The notes beneath the pieces were generated by a model. It was not told the origin of the DNA and ran no database searches. It worked only from the letters and a program-made list of their open reading frames with translations. Shown piece after piece: positions 58,276 to 64,000 of a stretch of 64,000 nucleotides of DNA. Source of the DNA: Escherichia coli DSM 30083 = JCM 1649 = ATCC 11775 (GTDB taxonomy: Bacteria > Pseudomonadota > Gammaproteobacteria > Enterobacterales > Enterobacteriaceae); assembly GCF_003697165.2 (NCBI RefSeq), contig NZ_CP033092.2, forward strand, positions 1,488,001 to 1,552,000, given 5' to 3'. The stretch's first letter is position 1. Each line of letters starts with the position of its first letter. Made by a program: the position numbers and the translations under genes.

Positions 58276-58717
58276 TCTCGTTCTAAAGGCTTTACGAAAA
58301 GCCGGGCTGTATTCCAATGCCACGTTGACAGATGCTGACCCTCAGGCAATTGAAGATGCCATTAATGACCTCGAAGACATGATGGCAGCATGGCAGGCGA
58401 AAGGTATCGAGCTTGGGTATCAGTTTGCTGATACAGAAAACGGCATCATGCCGTTACCTGACGATGATTCAGGCATCCCTGCATGGGCAAATGATGGCGT
58501 CGCTTTGAAACTCGCTGTGCAAGTGTGCATGGATAACGTCATTCAGCCGTCAGACGCTCTCCTTACCGCTGCTGACAGTGCATATCAGACAATCTGTATC
58601 GCTTTAACCAAAATACCACCACTTGAGCGGCGAAATGACATGCCTCGCGGTAGTGGTAACAAAAGCGCGTTTACGTGGAATCGGTTTTACATCGAGAAAG
58701 ATGATCCGAGTACGTGA
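58256..58717 (+). CDS. 4: Head completion / tail accessory factor gp4
   Basis: 153 aa (P22 gp4: 166). N-terminal KTKGDLVLKALRKAGLYSNA and ADPQAIEDAINDLEDMMAAW are P22-like, and the C-terminus keeps RNDMPRGSGNKSAF. It binds below the portal as the first tail accessory ring after packaging. Confidence 0.92.
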   Translation: MAKTKGDLVLKALRKAGLYSNATLTDADPQAIEDAINDLEDMMAAWQAKGIELGYQFADTENGIMPLPDDDSGIPAWANDGVALKLAVQVCMDNVIQPSDALLTAADSAYQTICIALTKIPPLERRNDMPRGSGNKSAFTWNRFYIEKDDPST

Positions 58718-58726
58718 GGTGAATAA

Positions 58727-60145
58727 ATGCCGATTCAGCAACTTCCGCTTATGAAAGGTGTCGGCAAAGACTTTCGAAACGCCGACTATATCGACTATCT
58801 GCCAGTGAATATGTTGGCTACGCCCAAAGAAATCCTGAACAGCAGCGGATATCTTCGCTCATTCCCGGGCATTGCCAAACGTTCTGATGTGAATGGTATA
58901 TCGCGCGGCGTCGAGTACAACATGGCGCAGAGTGCTGTTTATCGCGTGTGTGGCGGCAAGCTGTACAAAGGAGAAAGCGAAGTCGGTGACGTCGCCGGAA
59001 GTGGTCGCGTATCAATGGCGCATGGTCGAACATCACAGGCTGTAGGCGTTAATGGTCAACTGGTCGAGTATCGTTATGATGGCACGGTTAAAACCGTCTC
59101 AAACTGGCCTACAGACAGTGGATTCACGCAGTATGAGTTAGGTTCAGTTCGCGACATTACTCGCTTACGTGGGCGTTATGCGTGGTCAAAAGACGGAACT
59201 GATTCATGGTTTATCACTGACCTTGAAGACGAATCGCACCCTGACCGATACAGTGCACAATATCGCGCAGAATCGCAGCCGGACGGCATCATCGGTATCG
59301 GGACATGGCGAGACTTCATCGTCTGCTTTGGTTCATCGACTATTGAATATTTCTCCCTGACTGGCGCAACCACCGTTGGTGCTGCTTTGTATGTCGCACA
59401 GCCATCACTGATGGTGCAAAAAGGCATCGCCGGAACCTATTGCAAAACGCCATTCGCTGATTCCTATGCGTTCATCAGCAATCCGGCAACAGGTGCGCCG
59501 TCTGTATACATCATCGGTTCCGGGCAGGTGTCACCAATCGCCAGCGCGAGCATTGAGAAAATTCTTCGCTCCTACACTGCTGATGAACTGGCTGATGGTG
59601 TGATGGAGTCTCTGCGATTTGATGCGCATGAGCTGCTGATTATCCATCTTCCGCGCCATGTCCTCGTATACGACGCATCTTCAAGCGCCAATGCTCCGCA
59701 ATGGTGTGTACTGAAAACAGGTCTGTATGACGATGTGTACCGCGCTATCGACTTCATTTACGAAGGCAATCAGATAACGTGCGGCGATAAGCTGGAGTCC
59801 GTGACCGGGAAATTGCAATTCGACATCAGCAGCCAGTACGACAAGCAACAGGAGCATCTGCTGTTTACTCCTCTGTTCAAAGCGGATAACGCCAGAGTTT
59901 TCGACCTTGAAGTTGAATCTTCAACTGGCGTTGCGCAGTACGCCGACCGCCTTTTTCTCTCTGCAACCACTGACGGCATCAATTACGGTCGTGAGCAGAT
60001 GATTGAGCAGAATGAACCGTTTGTTTACGACAAACGCGTTTTGTGGAAGCGAGTCGGGCGCATCAGGAAAAATGTCGGCTTCAAATTGCGCGTTATCACG
60101 AAGTCACCTGTCACTCTGTCTGGCTGCCAGATAAGGATCGAGTAA
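58727..60145 (+). CDS. 10: Tail accessory factor gp10
   Basis: 472 aa, exactly the P22 gp10 length. Conserved NADYIDYLPVNMLATPKEIL and LRSFPGIAKRSDVNGISRGV at the N-terminus. Probable beta-propeller-like middle. It forms the hexameric hub to which tailspikes and the needle attach. The stop overlaps the needle gene (TAATG). Confidence 0.94.
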   Translation: MPIQQLPLMKGVGKDFRNADYIDYLPVNMLATPKEILNSSGYLRSFPGIAKRSDVNGISRGVEYNMAQSAVYRVCGGKLYKGESEVGDVAGSGRVSMAHGRTSQAVGVNGQLVEYRYDGTVKTVSNWPTDSGFTQYELGSVRDITRLRGRYAWSKDGTDSWFITDLEDESHPDRYSAQYRAESQPDGIIGIGTWRDFIVCFGSSTIEYFSLTGATTVGAALYVAQPSLMVQKGIAGTYCKTPFADSYAFISNPATGAPSVYIIGSGQVSPIASASIEKILRSYTADELADGVMESLRFDAHELLIIHLPRHVLVYDASSSANAPQWCVLKTGLYDDVYRAIDFIYEGNQITCGDKLESVTGKLQFDISSQYDKQQEHLLFTPLFKADNARVFDLEVESSTGVAQYADRLFLSATTDGINYGREQMIEQNEPFVYDKRVLWKRVGRIRKNVGFKLRVITKSPVTLSGCQIRIE

Positions 60146-60846
60146 TGGCTGATTCGAATCTCAACACCCCTGTTATTGTGCAGGCGACGCGGCTCGATAC
60201 ATCAATCCTTCCACGCAATATATTCAGCCAGTCTTACCTGCTGTATGTCATTAATCAGGGGGCTGATGTCGGCGCAATTGCCGGGAAAGCAAATCAGGCT
60301 GGTCAGGGCGCTTACGATGCTCAGGTGAAAAACGATGAACAGGATGTCGAACTGGCTGACCACGATGCAAGAATCACCGCAAACACAAAAGCGATAAATC
60401 TCCTTGAGGTCAGGTTAACAACCGCCGAAGGGAAGATAGTTGTACTGCGTAGCGATGTTGATTACTTGCTGGATGAGGTTATCGATATTCAGGCGCATCT
60501 GGTCACTGTTGACCAAAGACTGGATGGCGTAGAAAGCGATATATCTGACATTAAGAGTGATTACGTATCGAAAACCGTAACAGAATCGCAGTCTCTTGCG
60601 TCACCGCTGGATGTAAAAACATCATATTCAGTTGATGGAATTCAGGTCGTTGGAGCAAGGCAGACCGGATGGACAGCGGCCACAGGCACACCACTTCTTG
60701 GCTCATTCAACGCTAACCAGTCATACACGGTCGGCACTACGTACACACAATCCGAAGTCGCAGCTATCGCTACAGGTTTGGAGCAGGCGCGGCAGCGTAT
60801 TCTGGCGCTTGAAACAGCACTTAGATTACATGGGCTGATTGACTGA
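60145..60846 (+). CDS. 26: Tail needle gp26
   Basis: 233 aa from the ATG at 60145, the same length as P22 gp26; the longer frame upstream lies in gp10. The N-terminal plug (VIVQATRLDTSILPRNIFSQ) and the C-terminal GARQTGWTAATGT domain and tip (ALETALRLHGLID) are P22-like. The central trimeric coiled coil (residues ~85-150) has a different sequence. It plugs the portal and pierces the outer membrane. Confidence 0.94.
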   Translation: MADSNLNTPVIVQATRLDTSILPRNIFSQSYLLYVINQGADVGAIAGKANQAGQGAYDAQVKNDEQDVELADHDARITANTKAINLLEVRLTTAEGKIVVLRSDVDYLLDEVIDIQAHLVTVDQRLDGVESDISDIKSDYVSKTVTESQSLASPLDVKTSYSVDGIQVVGARQTGWTAATGTPLLGSFNANQSYTVGTTYTQSEVAAIATGLEQARQRILALETALRLHGLID

Positions 60847-61301
60847 TGATTACATTCAAACCAACGCGAAACATCGACCTGATCGAAGCAGTAGGAAATC
60901 ACCCTGACATCATCGCCGGGAGCAACAACGGTGATGGATACGACTACAAACCTGATTGCCGTTACTTTGAGGTGAACGTGCACGGTCAGTTTGGCGGCAT
61001 TGTTTACTATCAGGAGATTCAGCCGCTTACATTCGATTGCCACGCCATGTACCTGCCAGAGATTCGCGGCTTCAGCAAGGAAATAGGGCTGGCGTTCTGG
61101 CGATACATTCTGACCAACACCACCGTTCAGTGCGTCACATCATTTGCTGCACGCAAATTCCGCCACGGGCAGATGTACTGCGCAATGATTGGCCTTAAGC
61201 GTGTAGGAACCATCAAGAAATACTTCAAAGGCGTGGATGACGTGACGTTTTACAGCGCCACACGCGAAGAACTAATCGACTTCCTGAATCACGGGAGATA
61301 G
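60846..61301 (+). CDS. 14: Head assembly protein gp14 (DUF2824, GNAT-like)
   Basis: 151 aa with FKPTRNIDLIEAVGNHPDII at the N-terminus and LKRVGTIKKYFKGVDDVTFY near the end, a pattern of DUF2824 with an acetyltransferase-like layout. In P22 gp14 is needed to make infectious particles, probably for the injection proteins. Whether it has catalytic activity is unknown. Confidence 0.88.
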   Translation: MITFKPTRNIDLIEAVGNHPDIIAGSNNGDGYDYKPDCRYFEVNVHGQFGGIVYYQEIQPLTFDCHAMYLPEIRGFSKEIGLAFWRYILTNTTVQCVTSFAARKFRHGQMYCAMIGLKRVGTIKKYFKGVDDVTFYSATREELIDFLNHGR

Positions 61302-61303
61302 CC

Positions 61304-61996
61304 ATGTTATATGCATTTACGCTGGGCAGAAAACTGCGCGGCGAGGAACCTTATTACCCTGAAAAAGGCGGGAAAGGTGGCAGTTCTGATAAAAGCGCAA
61401 AGTATGCAGCAGAAGCTCAGAAGTATGCCGCAGACCTGCAAAATCAGCAGTTCAACACCATCATGAACAACCTGAAGCTGTTTACTCCTCTGGCTGGGAA
61501 GTATGTCGGCAGCCTTGAGAACTTATCGTCTCTGGAAGGGCAAGGTCAGGCACTTAACCAGTATTACAACTCTCAGCAGTATAAAGACCTTGCAGGTCAG
61601 GCTCGCTATCAGAGTCTGGCGGCAGCGGAAGCAACAGGTGGATTGGGTTCCACCGCAACCAGTAATCAGTTAGCAACAATCGCACCAACGCTTGGTCAGC
61701 AATGGCTATCTGGACAAATGAACAATTACAACAACCTGGCAAATATCGGTCTTGGCGCTCTTCAGGGGCAGGCAAACGCCGGGCAAACATATGCCAACAA
61801 CATGAGTCAGATTTCACAGCAAAGCGCGGCTCTTGCAGCGGCAAACGCCAACCGACCGTCAGCATTGCAGCAGGGTGTTAGTGGTGCTGCATCCGGTGCG
61901 CTTTTGGGTGGTGGCATAGCCAGTGCTCTCGAGCTATCAACTCCGTGGGGTGCTGGTATCGGTGCTGGTCTTGGTCTGCTTGGCTCGTTGTTTTAA
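61304..61996 (+). CDS. 7: Injection (ejection) protein gp7
   Basis: 230 aa (P22 gp7: 229). N-terminal MLYAFTLGRKLRGEEPYYPE, which includes the propeptide region processed in P22. Gln/Ala/Asn-rich body (NYNNLANIGLGALQGQANAG) and a Gly-rich hydrophobic C-terminus. It is released into the host envelope at DNA entry. Confidence 0.94.
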   Translation: MLYAFTLGRKLRGEEPYYPEKGGKGGSSDKSAKYAAEAQKYAADLQNQQFNTIMNNLKLFTPLAGKYVGSLENLSSLEGQGQALNQYYNSQQYKDLAGQARYQSLAAAEATGGLGSTATSNQLATIAPTLGQQWLSGQMNNYNNLANIGLGALQGQANAGQTYANNMSQISQQSAALAAANANRPSALQQGVSGAASGALLGGGIASALELSTPWGAGIGAGLGLLGSLF

Positions 61997-62006
61997 GGGG
62001 TAATCA

Positions 62007-63458
62007 ATGGCTACGTGGCAACAGGGTATTAATTCTGGTGGGTTTCTGGCTGGCATCGGTACGCAAAATGAGAATGCGCCAAAGGCAAGCGACATTAACG
62101 CAACGCTTGGTCTGATCCGCGAAAACAATGAACTGGCTCGATCAGGTGCAAATAACGTTGCTCTGACAGGTCTTCGTGGTCTGGCTGGAGTTGCTGATAT
62201 TTATAAGCAGCAGCAAAAGCAGGAGCGTAAAGCGGCATTCCAGAAAGGTTATGCGGATGCTTATGCGTCCGGCGACAGGGAGCAGATGCGTAATCTTATT
62301 ACAGCATTCCCCGAAGAGTTTGAGGAAGTCCGTAAAGGCATGGGGTATGTCGATGACGCCCAGCGGGATGATTTTGGCAATCTGGCGCTTAAGGCTCAGG
62401 TCGCTTCGTCGCTTGGTCCGGGTGCATTTGGCAGGTTCATGATGGATAACGAAAAGGAGATGCGTCGTTTAGGTATCCCTCCAGAAACTATTGCGGAAAT
62501 GCAGGTTAATGACCCGCAGGGCTTCCAGCACTTCGCAGGTAATCTGGCACTATTTTCTCTCGGTCATGAGAAGTATTTCGATATCAAAGATCAAATGGAA
62601 GGTCGGGATATTGAGCGTGGCAAGTTGGCAGAGACGATTCGCAGCAATAAAGCTGGGGAAGGTTTAAAGGCGCAAAGCATTGCTGTTAGCCGTGAAAACT
62701 CCCTGCGCACTGCTGGAGGTGCTGTTCCTGCATCTGTTAAAGAATATCAATATTTCAACAGCCTGTCTCCAGAGCAACAAAAGACATATCTTCGTGTTCG
62801 AGGTCGTCCTGATGCTGGCGGGGAGAATGTTGTGCAACTGGCAGATGGCAGAACGGTAACGGTTGGTAGGAAGCTTCACGGCGCTGGTGCTAATGCGTTC
62901 TACGAAGGAATAGACAACGAGGGCAATATGATTCGCGTCCCCGCCAGTTCTATTGCTGCTCCGGCTACATCGGCAGCTAATGCACAGAATTACGAAATGA
63001 AGAAAGATCTTGATGCAATTTCTGGCGCATCAATTGACGATCTTGGCTTCATGACAGGTATTACAGGTTCTTCAGGTTCTTTTGCTCTTGGTGCAGATAT
63101 TCGTAGCAGGGCATCTGGTGTTGAGGAGAGGAGGCTATACAACGCTGCACAGCGAATCATGGGCAAAATGCAAAATCAGGGGATTGCAGCAGCCCGAGAT
63201 ATGGGGGCATCTGGCATCAACACCGAAGCAGAGGCCAATAGGTATTTTCAGGGTATGCCAAAGCCTGATTTCTCAAGTCCTGAAGCGCTGCAACAATCAA
63301 TGCGCGACATTCAGCAATATACCGACAATTACAACCAGCAATATAACGTTAATGTTGGTAATGGCGGGAAGAAATCATCAAGGCAACAGCCAGCTACTCA
63401 GCAATCAGCAGGAGGTAGCTACACGTCAAAATCAGGCATTCAATTTACGGTGGAATGA
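62007..63458 (+). CDS. 20: Injection (ejection) protein gp20
   Basis: 483 aa (P22 gp20: 471). N-terminal ATWQQGINSGGFLAGIGTQN, a helical middle, and a Gln/Asn-rich C-terminus (QQYTDNYNQQYNVNVGNGGK). It is ejected with gp7 and gp16 and is required for DNA entry. Its stop overlaps the gene 16 start (ATGATG). Confidence 0.92.
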   Translation: MATWQQGINSGGFLAGIGTQNENAPKASDINATLGLIRENNELARSGANNVALTGLRGLAGVADIYKQQQKQERKAAFQKGYADAYASGDREQMRNLITAFPEEFEEVRKGMGYVDDAQRDDFGNLALKAQVASSLGPGAFGRFMMDNEKEMRRLGIPPETIAEMQVNDPQGFQHFAGNLALFSLGHEKYFDIKDQMEGRDIERGKLAETIRSNKAGEGLKAQSIAVSRENSLRTAGGAVPASVKEYQYFNSLSPEQQKTYLRVRGRPDAGGENVVQLADGRTVTVGRKLHGAGANAFYEGIDNEGNMIRVPASSIAAPATSAANAQNYEMKKDLDAISGASIDDLGFMTGITGSSGSFALGADIRSRASGVEERRLYNAAQRIMGKMQNQGIAAARDMGASGINTEAEANRYFQGMPKPDFSSPEALQQSMRDIQQYTDNYNQQYNVNVGNGGKKSSRQQPATQQSAGGSYTSKSGIQFTVE

Positions 63459-64000
63459 TGAAAGTAACTGCAAATGGTAAGACATTTACCTTTCCTGATG
63501 GTACGAGCACGGAAGATATTGGGTCCGCCATTGATGAGTATTTTGCTGGTCAGTCAGCGCCAACACAACAAGGTGTTCAGCAATCGCCAGCAGACAACTC
63601 ACTTGCATCAGGATATGCACAGCTTGCCACTCAGCAGAAGGAAGGACTAGATCGCTCTGCTGAGCAAGGGGCTGTTTTAGGTGCTGCAATGCGCGATGCC
63701 GTTACCGGTGAAAGCCGAATGACACCAGAAATGGAGAGACTGCAAAATGTTGGGGCTGCCCCTGAGTTGAACTCACTAAGCATGGATGCCCTGAAGGCTG
63801 GATGGTCTCAACTTTTCGGCTCCGACGCGTCTCAGGAAAAGATTCTTCAGAGTATGGGGGCGAAATTAAGGCAGGATGAGAAGGGTAACACTATCGTTTC
63901 CCTGCCATCCGGTGATTATGCCCTGAACAAGCCAGGTTTATCACCGCAAGACCTGACTTCGTTTCTTGCTAATGCGTTAGCGTTCACACCAGCGGGCAGG
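63455..64000 (+). CDS. 16: Injection (ejection) protein gp16 (partial, 5' end)
   Basis: The first 182 codons, open to the window edge; P22 gp16 is about 609 aa. The N-terminus MMKVTANGKTFTFPDGTSTE and the following Gln-rich region are P22-like. There are two adjacent ATG codons (63455 and 63458). It is ejected first and helps DNA cross the envelope. Tailspike, integrase and argW are expected downstream. Confidence 0.92.
   Translation, partial: MMKVTANGKTFTFPDGTSTEDIGSAIDEYFAGQSAPTQQGVQQSPADNSLASGYAQLATQQKEGLDRSAEQGAVLGAAMRDAVTGESRMTPEMERLQNVGAAPELNSLSMDALKAGWSQLFGSDASQEKILQSMGAKLRQDEKGNTIVSLPSGDYALNKPGLSPQDLTSFLANALAFTPAGR

Larger units (their letters stand above)
34616..64000. mobile_element. 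P22-like prophage integrated at argW (left part; continues past the right edge)
   Basis: Starts at a 17-bp copy of the argW 3' end and runs to the window edge inside the injection gene 16. All phage modules appear in P22 order: leftward early genes, immunity, replication, nin, Q, lysis, packaging, head and tail. Neighbours dsdC (left) and, by inference, argW and the integrase (right, outside) place it at the site used by KplE1, Sf6 and CUS-3. No inactivating mutation is visible, so it may be inducible. Confidence 0.95.

Overview
The window is Escherichia coli chromosome. Its first 34.5 kb has the gene content and order of the K-12 mntH-argW segment, read in reverse: ypeC, yfeO, glk, fryBC-ypdFE-fryA, ypdC, ypdBA, alaC, ypdK, lpxP, yfdY, ypdI, yfdX-frc-oxc-yfdV-yfdE, evgSA, emrKY, dsdAX and dsdC. 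Every chromosomal frame that lies wholly inside the window is open at the usual family length, and I see no insertion sequence or chromosomal pseudogene. The genes fall into functional blocks: glucose phosphorylation; a cryptic fructose-type PTS with two peptidases; the pyruvate-sensing YpdA/YpdB two-component system; alanine synthesis; cold-induced lipid A acylation; the EvgA-controlled oxalate/acid-stress operon; the EvgS/EvgA phosphorelay with its EmrKY efflux target; and D-serine catabolism.

From about 34.6 kb to the right edge lies a P22-like (Podoviridae-type) prophage. At its left boundary a 17-bp copy of the argW tRNA 3' end (reverse complement) sits just after dsdC, followed by torI, the excisionase/recombination directionality factor known from prophage KplE1 (CPS-53). 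The integrase and argW itself must lie beyond the right edge. The leftward early operon (pL, N, a 156-aa unknown gene, cIII, two small genes, erf, ssb and several small genes, down to torI) occupies 34.7-40.4 kb. The immunity region (P22-type C2 and Cro, three right and three left 18-bp operators, lambda-type CII with its pRE site, an OOP-like antisense RNA) occupies 40.4-41.8 kb. The rightward early operon carries a lambda-O-like initiator gene with an internal iteron origin, a P22 gp12-type DnaB helicase, a nin region (ninB, ninE, ninX, ninF, roi, a DUF1364 gene, rus, ninH) and the late antiterminator Q.

Late transcription starts at pR' inside the end of Q. It passes the terminator tR' and a structured leader of about 540 nt, and then reads the lambda-type lysis cassette S-R-Rz/Rz1, a Rha-family regulator, terminase (large subunit closest to Sf6 gp2), portal, scaffold, coat, head completion protein, tail factor gp10, needle gp26, gp14, and injection proteins gp7, gp20 and gp16. 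Gp16 is cut by the window edge. The prophage is a mosaic: P22-like immunity, recombination and virion genes; a phi21-like N C-terminus; lambda CII, nin and lysis genes; and a Sf6-like large terminase. Its site (argW) and gene content match the Sf6/HK620/CUS-3 group. CUS-3-type prophages of E. coli K1 sit at argW and carry the capsule O-acetyltransferase neuO, so tailspike, integrase and any such cargo would lie just past the right edge (inference).

No wholly new system was proven. The observations most worth following are the two four-unit 12-bp iteron arrays in the initiator gene, the conserved-looking structured RNA ahead of the holin, an unknown 156-aa gene in the position where P22-like phages carry exclusion genes, the chimeric N protein with its matching boxB hairpins, and a reading frame created across the attachment site.
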